Assembly (NCBI RefSeq): GCF_900119165.1
Contig: NZ_FPJG01000006.1
Coordinates: forward strand, 496,001-560,000
Origin: Amycolatopsis australiensis
Lineage (GTDB): Bacteria > Actinomycetota > Actinomycetes > Mycobacteriales > Pseudonocardiaceae
Direction: 5' to 3'
DNA: 64,000 bases
The translations under genes were made by a program, and so were the position numbers. The notes beneath the pieces are model-generated. The model was not told where the DNA came from, searched no databases, and was given only the letters and a program-made list of their open reading frames with translations. Shown in pieces: positions 26,706 to 35,927 of the stretch (the stretch's first letter is position 1; each line of letters starts with the position of its first letter).

Positions 26706-26788
26706 CTGTGCGTTTCTCCTCTTGCGGCGGCCGTGCGCGGTCGCACGAACGCAGTTCTCCTACGTCTTCGAAAGCGCTCGCGAGAGCG

Positions 26789-27736
26789 CTACTGAGCGGG
26801 GCCGGAGAGGGCTCCGGCCCCGAGGTCCAGCAGCTCGGCGGCCAGGTCCTTGCCCAGCTGGGCGGCCTGGTCCTTGTCGGCCAGCGCGGAGGCCCGGACC
26901 ATGTCCACCGCGCCGTTCCCGCCGTCGATCGCGGCGGTGCCGCGCAGCGAGATGCGTTCCACGACCTTGCCCTCGGCGTCGAGATCCTCGACGATCTCGG
27001 CGAGCGCGCCCACCGGCGCGCTGCACCCCGCCTCGAGCGCGGCCAGCAGGGCCCGCTCGGCCGTCACCGCGGCCCGCGTGCCCTCGTCGTCCACTGTGGA
27101 CCTGAGCAGGTGCTCGAGGTCCACGTCGGCGGCCCGGCACTCCACCGCCAGCGCGCCCTGCGCGGGCGCCGGCAGCATCTGGATCGGGTCGAGGGTCTCG
27201 GTGATCGCCTCGGCCCGGCCGATCCGGGCCAGTCCGGCACGCGCGAGCACCACGGCGTCGAGCTCGCCGTCGGTCACCTTGCGCATGCGGGTGTCGATAT
27301 TGCCGCGAATCGGCACGATTTCCAAACCGAGACCCAGCGCGCGCAGCTGCGCGGTGCGCCGCGGGGCGCCCGTGCCGACGGTCGCGCCCGGCGGCAGCTC
27401 GCCGAGGGTGAGCCCGTCCCGCGCGATCAACGCGTCCCGCGGGTCCTCGCGCGGCGGCACGGCGGCCAGCGCGATGCCCGGCTCGGGCGCGGTCGGCAGG
27501 TCTTTGTACGAGTGGACGATGACGTCGACCTCGTTGCGCAGCAAGGCTTCCCGCAACGCCGACGTGAACACGCCGACCCCGATCGTGGGAATCGGCGCGG
27601 CGGACTTGTCACCGGGCGTGGTCACGGTGACGATCTCGACCTCGACGCCGGTGGCGCGCAGGGTGTCGGCGACGGTCCCGGTCTGGGCGAGCGCGAGCTT
27701 CGAACCGCGCGTGCCCATGCGAATGACTCTGGTCAC
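26789..27736 (-). CDS. hemC: Hydroxymethylbilane synthase (porphobilinogen deaminase)
   Basis: HemC polymerises four porphobilinogens. The 315-residue protein begins [19 protein letters not shown] and contains the substrate-binding segments [11 protein letters not shown] and [14 protein letters not shown]. The dipyrromethane-cofactor Cys is in [14 protein letters not shown] near residue 243. Length and motif order are standard. It starts with GTG 27736, two bases after the hemA stop, so the two are closely coupled. Confidence 0.97.
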   Translation of the reverse strand: MTRVIRMGTRGSKLALAQTGTVADTLRATGVEVEIVTVTTPGDKSAAPIPTIGVGVFTSALREALLRNEVDVIVHSYKDLPTAPEPGIALAAVPPREDPRDALIARDGLTLGELPPGATVGTGAPRRTAQLRALGLGLEIVPIRGNIDTRMRKVTDGELDAVVLARAGLARIGRAEAITETLDPIQMLPAPAQGALAVECRAADVDLEHLLRSTVDDEGTRAAVTAERALLAALEAGCSAPVGALAEIVEDLDAEGKVVERISLRGTAAIDGGNGAVDMVRASALADKDQAAQLGKDLAAELLDLGAGALSGPAQ

Positions 27737-27738
27737 TG

Positions 27739-29046
27739 CTACTTCTTCTCTGGTGGGGGCTTCGGGCTCGCCACCGCGGCGGGTGCCTGCGGGTCGAGGC
27801 AGAACAGTTCTCGCAACGCGTTCGCGTAGTCGGTGTCGGCCGTCTCGGCGGCCAGCTGCTTGACCCGCACCGTCGGCGCGTGCAGCAGCTTGTCGACCAC
27901 CCGGCGGACCGTGCGGCCGACCTCCTCGCGGACCCCCGAGTCGAGGTCCGGCAGGCGGTGGTCCAGCCGCAGCAGCTCGGCGTCGACGACCTCGGCCGCG
28001 CGGCGCCGCAAGGCGGTCACGGTCGGGGTGACCTCGGCGCTGCGCTGCCCGGCGAGGTAGTCGCGCACCTCGTCGAGGACGATCCCGGTCGCCTTGGCCG
28101 TCTGGCGCTCGGTGGTCGGGGTGCCTGCTTCGCGCATCCGGCGCTGGATGGTGGCCAGGTCGACCACCCGGACGCCGGCCAGCTCGCCGACCGCCGGGTC
28201 GACGTCGCGGGGCAGGCCGAGGTCGCAGACGACCAGGTCACGACCGCCGCGCGGCAGCACGTGGCCGGGCCCGAAGACGGCGTCCTGCGCGCCGGTGCAG
28301 CAGATCACGACGTCGGCGTCACGCACGGCTTCGGCGACCCCGGACAGCGGGACCGCGCGGGCCGGCACGCCCTGCTCGGTGACGTTCGCGGCGAGCCGGC
28401 GGGCGCGGGCGTCGGTGCGGTTGGCCACGGTGATCTCACCGATCCCGGCCTTGCGCAGCTGCGACGCGCTCAGCGCGCCCATCGAACCGGCGCCGACGAT
28501 GACGGCGTGCTTGCCGGTGACGTCCCCGGCCGCGGCGAGCGCCTCGGACACGACCGACGCGCCGAGCTGGTCGAGCCCGGTTTCGGTGTGCACGCGCTTG
28601 CCGACGCGCAGCGTGGTCTGGATCAGCTCGTGCAGCGTGCGGCCGACCGTGCCGGCCTCGCGCGCGGTGGCGTAGGCGGCGCGGACCTGGCCGAGGATCT
28701 GCGTCTCGCCGACGACCATCGAGTCCAGGCCCGAAGCGACCGAGAACAGGTGCTCGACGGCCGCGCCGGCGTAGTGCACGTACAGGCTGTCGTAGAGCTC
28801 AGCGGGTTCCATCCCGGCCTGGCGGGACAGCACTCCGGTGACGTCGTCGAGGCCGCCGTGGAAGGTCTCGACGACCGCGTAGACCTCGATCCGGTTGCAC
28901 GTCGAGACGAGCATGACCTCGTTGATGTGCTCGGCCTGCTGCAGCTCGTCGAGGATCTTGCCGACCTCGTGGGCGGGGACCGCGACACGTTCGAGCGTGC
29001 TCAGCTCCGCACTCCGGTGCGAAAGCCCGACCGCCAACACGCTCAT
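27739..29046 (-). CDS. hemA: Glutamyl-tRNA reductase
   Basis: HemA reduces glutamyl-tRNA to glutamate-1-semialdehyde, the committed step of C5 haem synthesis. It is 435 residues. The catalytic Cys is in [12 protein letters not shown] near residue 50, followed by [18 protein letters not shown] near 107-125. The NADPH domain is [13 protein letters not shown] near 180. The dimerisation domain is C-terminal. It lies 73 bases downstream of rex and is expected to be controlled by Rex with it. Confidence 0.97.
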   Translation of the reverse strand: MSVLAVGLSHRSAELSTLERVAVPAHEVGKILDELQQAEHINEVMLVSTCNRIEVYAVVETFHGGLDDVTGVLSRQAGMEPAELYDSLYVHYAGAAVEHLFSVASGLDSMVVGETQILGQVRAAYATAREAGTVGRTLHELIQTTLRVGKRVHTETGLDQLGASVVSEALAAAGDVTGKHAVIVGAGSMGALSASQLRKAGIGEITVANRTDARARRLAANVTEQGVPARAVPLSGVAEAVRDADVVICCTGAQDAVFGPGHVLPRGGRDLVVCDLGLPRDVDPAVGELAGVRVVDLATIQRRMREAGTPTTERQTAKATGIVLDEVRDYLAGQRSAEVTPTVTALRRRAAEVVDAELLRLDHRLPDLDSGVREEVGRTVRRVVDKLLHAPTVRVKQLAAETADTDYANALRELFCLDPQAPAAVASPKPPPEKK

Positions 29047-29119
29047 GCCGTCACCTCGCTGGCGCTCGGTGAACGCAAGAGCGAACGCGCTGTGTTGAAT
29101 GATTCACTCGCAGGCTCGC

Positions 29120-30025
29120 TCATGAGCGCACCACCATTTCCCGTCCGCCATCCGGACCCGAACCGTTCCGGCCGCCCTTCCCATTGTCGGACGGCAGGCC
29201 CGCGCCGGGTAATCCGGAATTGCCCTGACTACCGGCGGCGTCATCCGCGCGGCGGGCCACATGGAACGAGAGTATCTGCAGCTCCACGGCCAAATCCACT
29301 TTGCGGACCTCGATGTGAGGAGGAACCTGCAAAACGACCGGGGCGAAGTTGAGGATGCACTGGACACCGCCCGCGACGAGCCGGTCACACACCGACTGCG
29401 CGGCGGTCGGCGGGGTGGCGATCACGCCGATGGAGATGCCGCGTTCGGCGCAGATCCGCGGGATGTCGTCCATGTGGGACACCGGGAGACCGCCGACCGG
29501 CACCCCGATCAGGTCCGGGTCCAGGTCGAACAGCGCCTCGACCGGGAAGCCGCGTCCCGGGAAGCCGCCGTAGTTCGCCAGCGCGTGACCGAGATTACCG
29601 ATGCCGACGACCGCGACCTTGTGCTGGCGGGTCAGGCCGAGGATCCGCTCGATCTGGCTGACCAGGACGCTGACTTCGTACCCGACGCCGCGGGTGCCGT
29701 AGGAGCCCAGATAGGAAAGGTCCTTGCGCAGTTTCGCGGAATTGACGCCCGCCGCCTGGGACAGCTCTTCGCTCGAAACGGTCGTCGCGCCCTGTTCGGA
29801 CATTCCGGACAGCACGCGGAGGTAGACCGCGAGGCGGGCGACGGCCGCTTCGGGGATCGACTTCGCCCGGACGGCCTCGGGGGCATCCCCGTTGGGGCCG
29901 GCGGGGACGGCCGGCATCTCGGCGGTCGGGGCGTTGTCGGCGTCCGGGGTGTCCTGGCGGCGGGACCGGCGCGGCGGCCGGTCCGGGGAGCCCGCCGCGT
30001 CGCGCCTCCCCCGCTGTGTCACCAC
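29120..30025 (-). CDS. rex: Redox-sensing transcriptional repressor Rex
   Basis: Rex represses respiratory genes until NADH displaces it from DNA. The 301-residue protein has a disordered basic N-terminus (1-50), longer than in most homologues. A winged HTH follows (IPEAAVARLAVYLRVLSGM...SSEELSQAAGVNSAKLRKDLSYLG, about 57-110), then a Rossmann NADH domain with VGIGNLGHALA near 143-153. The C-terminal helix is followed by an extra Gly-rich tail. GGAG lies 8 bases before GTG 30025, and a second GTG follows at once. A Rex operator lies upstream, so autoregulation is likely. Confidence 0.97.
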   Translation of the reverse strand: MVTQRGRRDAAGSPDRPPRRSRRQDTPDADNAPTAEMPAVPAGPNGDAPEAVRAKSIPEAAVARLAVYLRVLSGMSEQGATTVSSEELSQAAGVNSAKLRKDLSYLGSYGTRGVGYEVSVLVSQIERILGLTRQHKVAVVGIGNLGHALANYGGFPGRGFPVEALFDLDPDLIGVPVGGLPVSHMDDIPRICAERGISIGVIATPPTAAQSVCDRLVAGGVQCILNFAPVVLQVPPHIEVRKVDLAVELQILSFHVARRADDAAGSQGNSGLPGAGLPSDNGKGGRNGSGPDGGREMVVRS

Positions 30026-30143
30026 GCCGTCGTCTCCTGCCCGCTGTGCACCCGGCGGCCATCGCCACGACCGTGCCGAACTGTGTCTTGACCCAGGGCG
30101 CGAGGTCCGGTTCGATGCCGGACAACCCGGGGGCGATGGCCCT

Positions 30144-30173
30144 ACGGTAGACCACTTGTGAACGCGTGCACAA
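30144..30173 (-). promoter_or_regulatory. rex promoter overlapped by a Rex operator
   Basis: TTGTGAACG-CGTGCACAA at 30156-30173 is an 18-base palindrome with one mismatch to the Streptomyces Rex consensus TGTGAACGCNTTCACA. On the minus strand TTGTGC (30173-30168) could be the -35 and TACCGT (30149-30144) the -10, 18 bases apart. Bound Rex would therefore cover the promoter of rex-hemA-hemC-hemD. Confidence 0.8.
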
Positions 30174-30253
30174 AGTCACTGGTCGGAGGCGGTTCGGGGC
30201 CGCCGTCGATCATGACGCGGCGTCAGAATCCTTGTCCGCCAAGGCAGTCCGGG

Positions 30254-31825
30254 TCAGCTCGCGTCGAGGGTGACCGAGTGCCAGCCGGTGGCGCCGTCCG
30301 GCACCGGGTCCGCGCGGTTCTCCGTCTGCGTGTAGCCGCCGGAATCGGTGGCCCGGACGAACGCCTGGTGCGTCCCCTTCGGCACGTCCAGCTCGATCCA
30401 CCACATGCGCCAGGTGTCCTTGCTCACCTCCGCCGAGAGCACGGCGGGCTGCCACGCGCCTTGGTCCAGCCGGACCTCCACCTTCGCGACGCCGGTGTGC
30501 TGCGCCCAAGCCGTCCCGGCGAGCCGGACCTTGCCCGCGCTCACCTTCGCGAACCCGGTCGGCGTGTCGATCCGGGACTCGGTCTTGATCGGCGCCTGCT
30601 CGGCCCAGCCACGGCTGAGCCAGTACGCCTGCCGGGCGTCCCACTTGGTGAATTCGAGGTCTTCGACCCACTTCGTCGCCGACACGTACCCGTACAGGCC
30701 GGGGATGACGATCCGCGCCGGAAAGCCGTGCTCGACCGGCAGCGGCTCGCCGTTCATCCCGATCGCCAGCATCGCGCCGCGCTGCGGGTCGAGCGCCACG
30801 TTCGCGGGAGTGCCGCACGTCCAGCCGTCGACGCTGGTGGCGAACATCTGCTCGGCGCCGGCCTGCACGCCGGCCTCGTCGAGCAGGTCGACAAGGTCGA
30901 CGCCGAGCCAGGTCGCGTTCGAGATCAGCGGGCCGCCGACCTCGTTGGACACACACGTCAGGGTGATCCGGCGCTCGACCAGCGGCCGGTTGCGGATGTC
31001 GGCGTAGGAGAACGTCACCTCGCGGTCGACCATGCCGTGGATGCGCAGGCTCCAGTCCTCGGCGCGGATCTGCGGCACGACCAGCGCGGTGTCGATGCGG
31101 TAGAAGTCCGGGTTCCGCGTGATGAACGGCGGCGAGCCCAGCTTGGCGAAGTCGGCGTCCGCCGGCAGCGGCGGCGCGGTGCGCGCGGGCACGAGCGGCC
31201 CGACGGCGGCCCGGGAGTCCTCGGCGTTCGAGCTGGTCCCGGCCACCTGGCCGACGACGGCCGCGACCCCCGAGCCCGCGACGACGCCGACACCCGCGCG
31301 CAGGAACTTCCGCCGGTCGAACCCCCGGTCGTGCACCACGTCCGGCGGCAAGGCGATCCGGTGCAGCCAGGTGAACGCGGCGAGCCCGGCGACCAGGGCG
31401 GCCACCGGCGCGAGCAGGGAGATCTGCCCGAGGTCGCTGCGCGCGTACACCGCGGCGACCCCGGCGGCGCCGAGCAGGACCACCAGGATCTGCCCCGCGC
31501 GCGGCGTCCGGCGCGAGAGCTGCCCGGCGAGCAGCGCGAACAGCACCAGCACCACGCCGAGGCCGAGCTTGAGGACCGGCTTGTCCCAGGTGCCCAGCGT
31601 CCGCTCGGCCCACTTCACGATGCCGGTCGGGCTGTGGTCGATCACGTAGTTCGCGACCGCGATGAACGGCGAAGCCGTGTACCCGACGAAGCCCGCGACC
31701 AGGTGCCCGACGCCCAGGGCGGCGGCCAGCGCGAGGAGCCCGACGAGGGTCGCGACCGGCAGCGAAAGCCGCCGTGGCGGGGCGTCTGGCAACGTGGTGG
31801 TCACGTCTCCATCTTCGGAGCGCAC
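30254..31825 (-). CDS. Membrane-bound molybdopterin oxidoreductase, sulfite oxidase family
   Basis: The 523-residue protein has four to five N-terminal transmembrane helices (residues 20-150) and a twin-Arg-like RRKFLRAGVGVVAG (about 172-185). A sulfite-oxidase-type Mo domain follows, with the conserved Cys in ITLTCVSNEVGGPLI near 275 and a GEPLPVEHGFPARIVIPGLYGYVSATKWV block near 355-383. The C-terminal Mo-co dimerisation domain ends it. It likely oxidises or reduces an extracytoplasmic sulfur compound. Donor and acceptor are unknown. The start is GTG 31825, or possibly GTG 31804, and neither has a well-spaced ribosome site. Confidence 0.88.
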   Translation of the reverse strand: MRSEDGDVTTTLPDAPPRRLSLPVATLVGLLALAAALGVGHLVAGFVGYTASPFIAVANYVIDHSPTGIVKWAERTLGTWDKPVLKLGLGVVLVLFALLAGQLSRRTPRAGQILVVLLGAAGVAAVYARSDLGQISLLAPVAALVAGLAAFTWLHRIALPPDVVHDRGFDRRKFLRAGVGVVAGSGVAAVVGQVAGTSSNAEDSRAAVGPLVPARTAPPLPADADFAKLGSPPFITRNPDFYRIDTALVVPQIRAEDWSLRIHGMVDREVTFSYADIRNRPLVERRITLTCVSNEVGGPLISNATWLGVDLVDLLDEAGVQAGAEQMFATSVDGWTCGTPANVALDPQRGAMLAIGMNGEPLPVEHGFPARIVIPGLYGYVSATKWVEDLEFTKWDARQAYWLSRGWAEQAPIKTESRIDTPTGFAKVSAGKVRLAGTAWAQHTGVAKVEVRLDQGAWQPAVLSAEVSKDTWRMWWIELDVPKGTHQAFVRATDSGGYTQTENRADPVPDGATGWHSVTLDAS

Positions 31826-31868
31826 GCCCGCCCGGGTGGCCCGATGTGGCTTACGAGCTTGTTACGGC

Positions 31869-32105
31869 TCAGGTGAGCGCGCGCCGGAGCCGGTCCTCCT
31901 CGACCCGCCAGTACCCGTGCTCGGCCCCGTCGACCAGGATCACCGGGACGCGGTCGCCGTACTCCGCGCGCCACTCCGGGTCGGTGTCGACGTCCGCGCT
32001 CTTCCACGCGACGCCCAGCTCGCCGCAGATCCGCGCGACGTCGGCCTCGGCGACCTCGCAGAGGTGGCAGCCCTCGCGGCCCATGACCGTCACTTCGTGC
32101 GCCAT
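31869..32105 (-). CDS. Glutaredoxin-like thiol protein
   Basis: The 78-residue thioredoxin-fold protein has a CHLC redox motif in VTVMGREGCHLCEVAEADV near residues 11-18 and cis-Pro RVPVILVDG near 52-60. A similar gene lies next to hemA in mycobacteria (Rv0508). The partner and reductant (mycothiol is plausible, as mshA is in the window) are inferred. It is 10 bases downstream of the acyl-CoA ligase stop. Confidence 0.9.
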   Translation of the reverse strand: MAHEVTVMGREGCHLCEVAEADVARICGELGVAWKSADVDTDPEWRAEYGDRVPVILVDGAEHGYWRVEEDRLRRALT

Positions 32106-32115
32106 GCCGTCCTTC

Positions 32116-33627
32116 CTACCGCAGCCGCAGGCGGCGCAGCTTCCCGGTGGCCGAATGCGGCAGCGACTCGGCGAACTCGACCGCGTGCGGCACTTTGTAC
32201 CCGGCCAGGTGGGCCGCGCAGTGCTCGACGACCTGCTGCTCGGACAGCGACGCCCCGGCCGCCGGCACGACGAAGGCCTTCACCGCTTCGCCGCTGCGCT
32301 CGTCGACCACGCCGACGACCGCGGCCTCGGCCACCTCGGGCAGCTGCCCGATGACCTCCTCGACCTCGCGCGGGAAGACGTTGAAGCCGTTGACGATGAT
32401 CAAGTCGTTGGCCCGGTCCACCAGGTGCAGGTCACCGTCGGTGTCGAGGTAGCCGACGTCGCCGGTACGGAACCAGCCTTCCGCGTCCGGCCCGTGGTCC
32501 CCGTCGGGCCAGTAGCCGGAGAACAGGTTCGCGCCGCGGATCGACACCAGCCCGGTCTCACCCTCGGCTTCGAAGACGTCGTCGACGTCGTCCGGGTCGA
32601 GCGGCACGGCCTGGTCGGTGCCGTCGCTGTCGACCAGCCGCAGCTCGATCCCGGGCAGCGGCCGCCCGACCGAACCCGGCTTCGGGTAGCCGGTGACCAG
32701 CGTCGAGGTCACCACGGGCGCGCACTCGGTGAGGCCGTAGCCCTCGTAGACGTCCAGGCCGGTGGCCTCGCGGATCGCGGTCAGCACCTTCGGGTGCAGC
32801 GGCGCGGCGCCCGAGGTCATCCGCCGGACGGTGGCCAGCTTCTCGCGCAGCTCACCGGCACCGAGCGCGGCGAACTCCGCGTACATCGTCGGGACGCCGG
32901 CGATCGTCGTGACGCCGTGTGCGGCGCAGTCGTCCAGCGTGCGCTGCGCCTCGAAGCGCTCCGAGAGGATCGCGGTCGCACCGGCGGACACGGCGTGCAG
33001 CAGGCCGGGGCCGAGGCCGTAGACGTGGAAGAGCGGGATGGTGATCAGCACGCGGTCGTCGTGCGTGAGCACGCCCTCGATCCCGTCGAGCTGCGCCAGG
33101 TTGGCCAGCAGCGCGCGGTGGGACAGCATCACGCCGCGGGGTGGCCCGGTGGTGCCGGACGTGTAGGAGATGACCGCGATGTCCTCGCCCGCCCGGCCGG
33201 CGTCGGCGGACTCGGCTACTCCATCCGGGTCGGATCCGGGCGTGAGGACGCTCACGCCGCCGGGCAGCGGCGCGTCGGCGTCCCGGCTGATGACAACCTT
33301 GGCACCGCTGTGGCCGAGCAGCTTCTCCAGTTCGGGCCCGGGTGCCTGCGGCGACAGCGGTACGACGATCGCCCCGGCCCGCAGTGCGGCGAAGAACGCG
33401 ACGGCGAAGTCGACCGACGTCGGCAGCCGCAGCGCGACCCGGTCGCCGGGCCGGACACCGGCGTCCGCCAGCCGCCCGGCCTGCACCTGGGCGGCGGCCG
33501 CCAGCTCGGCGTAGGTCAGGCCGTGCCCGGTGCCGGTCTCGCGCACGGCCGGGTGCTCCGGCCACGTGGCCGCGGCCCGCGTGAGCAGCCCGCCGACCCC
33601 CGACTGCGTCGCCTCTGGAGCACTCAC
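32116..33627 (-). CDS. Long-chain fatty-acid/acyl-CoA ligase family protein
   Basis: The 503-residue AMP-forming ligase has the P-loop motif ISYTSGTTGPPRGVMLSH near residues 152-169 and YGLTECAPVV near 288-297. GWFRTGDVGYLDTDGDLHLVDRANDLIIVNGFNVFP lies near 380-415, and the catalytic Lys region SATGKLRRLRLR is at the C-terminus. GTG 33627 is chosen because AAGGTGG lies 6 bases upstream. The frame is open further, to 33735. The fatty-acid chain length is not predictable. Confidence 0.9.
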   Translation of the reverse strand: MSAPEATQSGVGGLLTRAAATWPEHPAVRETGTGHGLTYAELAAAAQVQAGRLADAGVRPGDRVALRLPTSVDFAVAFFAALRAGAIVVPLSPQAPGPELEKLLGHSGAKVVISRDADAPLPGGVSVLTPGSDPDGVAESADAGRAGEDIAVISYTSGTTGPPRGVMLSHRALLANLAQLDGIEGVLTHDDRVLITIPLFHVYGLGPGLLHAVSAGATAILSERFEAQRTLDDCAAHGVTTIAGVPTMYAEFAALGAGELREKLATVRRMTSGAAPLHPKVLTAIREATGLDVYEGYGLTECAPVVTSTLVTGYPKPGSVGRPLPGIELRLVDSDGTDQAVPLDPDDVDDVFEAEGETGLVSIRGANLFSGYWPDGDHGPDAEGWFRTGDVGYLDTDGDLHLVDRANDLIIVNGFNVFPREVEEVIGQLPEVAEAAVVGVVDERSGEAVKAFVVPAAGASLSEQQVVEHCAAHLAGYKVPHAVEFAESLPHSATGKLRRLRLR

Positions 33628-33822
33628 CGGCGGTCCACCTTTCTTCTTCCGGCCAAACCGTTGCAAGTCTGTCATTCGGAGCGACGTCATGGGTGCTGAC
33701 CGCGAGCGTCGCCATTGCGCAACCCCGGAAGCCACTACCTACTTCGCGGTAACTACACGTATGCTGCACTGCGTCGGGCCGGTGGTGTTGATCACCGCCG
33801 CGACCGGAGAGAGGGAGTCGCC

Positions 33823-33945
33823 GTGACGAACTTGCCTGCCCACGAGGCCGTGGGGCATGCGAGCCGGCAGGCCCCTGCTCGCCCGCCGTCCGGGGGTATC
33901 GTGGCCCACTGGGCCAGAGCCGCCGCCGGAGGTGCCGCCCGATGA
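33823..33945 (+). CDS. 40-residue mini-ORF coupled to the sigma-factor gene
   Basis: GTG 33823 has GGGAG 6 bases upstream and opens a 40-codon frame rich in Ala, Pro and His. Its TGA (33943-33945) overlaps the ATG of the sigma factor (ATGA). Ribosomes ending on it would be placed on the sigma start, so it may act as a translational control leader. The peptide resembles nothing I know. An accident of open high-GC DNA remains possible, but the ribosome site plus exact overlap argue against it. Confidence 0.45.
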   Translation: MTNLPAHEAVGHASRQAPARPPSGGIVAHWARAAAGGAAR

Positions 33946-34634
33946 CCGTGCCGACCGCCGTGAGCCGCGGCCCCGTCTCCATGTTCGCCGAGCGCGTGTT
34001 CGGGCGGTCCTCGGCCGTGCCGCTGAGCAGGCAGGCGGCCGAGGAAGAGCGGGCCGAGGCGGCCAAGGCCGAAGCCTGGGAGCTGGTGCGGGCGGCGCAG
34101 GACGGCGACTCGTCCGCGTTCGGCCGCCTCTACGACCGCTACGTCGACGTCGTCTACCGGTACGTGCTGTTCCGGCTCGGCGACCGCGACCTGGCCGAGG
34201 ACGTCACCAGCGAGACGTTCCTGCGCGCGCTGCGCCGGATCACGTCGGTGAGCTACCAGGGACGTGACGTCGGCGCCTGGTTCGTCACCATCGCCCGCAA
34301 CCTGGTGCTCGACCACGTCAAGTCGAGCCGGTTCCGCCTCGAGGTCGTCACCGACGAGGTGACCGAGCCGGGTTCGGCGCCGTTCACCGTCGGCGCGACG
34401 GCGCAGGCCGGGCCCGAGCAGGAGGCCATCAGCCGCGCGACCCGCGCCGAGCTGCTGCGCTGCGTCGCGGAACTGGGCGACGACCAGCGGGAATGCATCA
34501 TTCTGCGCTTCCTGCAGGGCCTGTCGGTGGCGGAGACGGCCGAGATCATGAACCGCAACGAGGGCGCCATCAAGGCGCTCCAGCACCGCGCGGTACGCCG
34601 TTTGGCACAACTGCTGCCCACGGGATTGCGCTGA
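33942..34634 (+). CDS. ECF RNA polymerase sigma factor, BldN type
   Basis: The 230-residue sigma factor has a 50-residue N-terminal extension (SRGPVSMFAERVFGRSS...). Sigma region 2 is at about 52-125 (FGRLYDRYVDVVYRYVLFRLGDRDLAEDVTSETFLRALRRI) and region 4 at about 165-225 (LGDDQRECIILRFLQGLSVAETAEIMNRNEGAIKALQHRAVRRLA). Together with QGRDVGAWFVTIARNLVLDHVKSSRFRLEVV it closely matches Streptomyces BldN, which controls aerial growth. There a similar N-terminal prosequence is removed. GGAGG lies 8 bases before the ATG. The RsbN-like gene downstream supports the call. Confidence 0.88.
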   Translation: MTVPTAVSRGPVSMFAERVFGRSSAVPLSRQAAEEERAEAAKAEAWELVRAAQDGDSSAFGRLYDRYVDVVYRYVLFRLGDRDLAEDVTSETFLRALRRITSVSYQGRDVGAWFVTIARNLVLDHVKSSRFRLEVVTDEVTEPGSAPFTVGATAQAGPEQEAISRATRAELLRCVAELGDDQRECIILRFLQGLSVAETAEIMNRNEGAIKALQHRAVRRLAQLLPTGLR

Positions 34635-34749
34635 TCCCGCGAACTTTCCGGCCGGTCGACCGAATCCGGTAACCCCGGCGCCTTCTGGATCGTTACTCCT
34701 GCCAGACCGGTGTCATCGAGCCGGCCAAGGCCCGAGATGGAGCTGCGCA

Positions 34750-35823
34750 GTGAGGTTTGCGCGTGAGCGAGCCGAGATCGAACGGTTCGCACGTGCCCTG
34801 GAGCCGTCCCCGGTACGCCGGGACGGCGAGTTCGCCGACGAACTGGCCCTCGTCGGCGCGCTGCGCGACCTCGGTGCGGCCGGGGCCCCGGACCTGGAGA
34901 CACGGCAGCGGATCCGCGCGGAGATCGCGGGCCGCCTGGAGACGGCGGCGGCCACCCCGCGTCGGAGGTGGCGGCCGCGGACCGCCGACCTGGTGGCCGC
35001 CGCGCTCTTCCTGGTCCTCGTGCTCTCCGGGCTGACGCTGGTGCTGTCCCGGAACGCGTTGCCGGGTGACGCGCTGTACGCCGTGAAGCGCGCTGGGGAG
35101 TCGACGGCGTTGAGCTTGACGTTCGGTGACCAGGCGAAGGCGCGCAAGCACCTGGAGTTCGCCACCAACCGCATCACCGAGCTGGGCGAGATGGCGGCCG
35201 CCGGCGCGAGCCAGGCCGACTACCGGAAGGCCTACGACGACTTCGCGGCCGATCTCCGCGCGGGCGTGGCGGAGCTGGCGACCGTGGCGACGAGCGACGG
35301 CGGCGGCGCACAGGCGCTGGCGGACGTCCGGCTGTGGGCCCGCAACCAGGCGGCCCGGCTCGCGGCACAGCCGCTGCCGTCGGACGCCGCCCCGGTGATC
35401 GGCGACGTGCGGGACCTGCTCGGCAAGGTCCAGGAGCGCGCGAGCGGCTTGGTCGCGCGGCTGAACTGCTACGAGATCACCACCGGCAAGTCCGACGAGC
35501 TGGGGCTGGTCCCGGCGACGGGCGAGTGCACGGCCCGGCCGGCCCCGGCCGCCGGCGAACAACCGGCATCGCCGGTCCCGGCCGCACCCTCGTCCTCCGG
35601 GGAGAGCACCGCGCCGGCGCCGACCGGCACGCAGCTGCCGCCATCGGACGCGGCGGCCACCCCGCGCCTCCCGGCGCCGACGGGCGGGATCCAGCCCCCG
35701 CCGGTGTACGGCCAGCCGCCGACGACCACCCGGCCGCCATCGACGACCACGACGACGCCCCCGCCGCCGCTGGTGTCGATCCCGCCGTTGCTGCCCGGGC
35801 TGCCGCCGATCGTGATCGGCTGA
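34750..35823 (+). CDS. DUF5667 membrane protein, RsbN-like anti-sigma candidate
   Basis: The 357-residue protein has a cytoplasmic N-terminus (1-75) and one transmembrane helix (about 80-98). An extracytoplasmic helical DUF5667 domain follows (about 105-235), then a Pro/Thr-rich tail of roughly 110 residues that may cross the wall. RsbN, the anti-sigma of Streptomyces BldN, has this layout and sits just downstream of bldN. Sequence of the N-terminal sigma-binding part is not conserved enough to prove function. GGAG lies 7 bases before GTG 34750. Confidence 0.8.
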   Translation: MRFARERAEIERFARALEPSPVRRDGEFADELALVGALRDLGAAGAPDLETRQRIRAEIAGRLETAAATPRRRWRPRTADLVAAALFLVLVLSGLTLVLSRNALPGDALYAVKRAGESTALSLTFGDQAKARKHLEFATNRITELGEMAAAGASQADYRKAYDDFAADLRAGVAELATVATSDGGGAQALADVRLWARNQAARLAAQPLPSDAAPVIGDVRDLLGKVQERASGLVARLNCYEITTGKSDELGLVPATGECTARPAPAAGEQPASPVPAAPSSSGESTAPAPTGTQLPPSDAAATPRLPAPTGGIQPPPVYGQPPTTTRPPSTTTTTPPPPLVSIPPLLPGLPPIVIG

Positions 35824-35927
35824 GGTCCGGGGCCACACCTGCGACGGCGCGGTGCGTGGCTCGCTACGCTGTGCGAAGGACCCGGACTTTCGCGAGGACG
35901 TGGCCAGCAGACGTGGAGGCGGTGGGC

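Noticed and set aside
30230..30244. CCTTG-TCCGC-CAAGG as a terminator for the molybdopterin oxidoreductase gene
   Set aside because: A 5-base stem without a GC-rich extension is too weak, and it lies just past the stop without a U tract.
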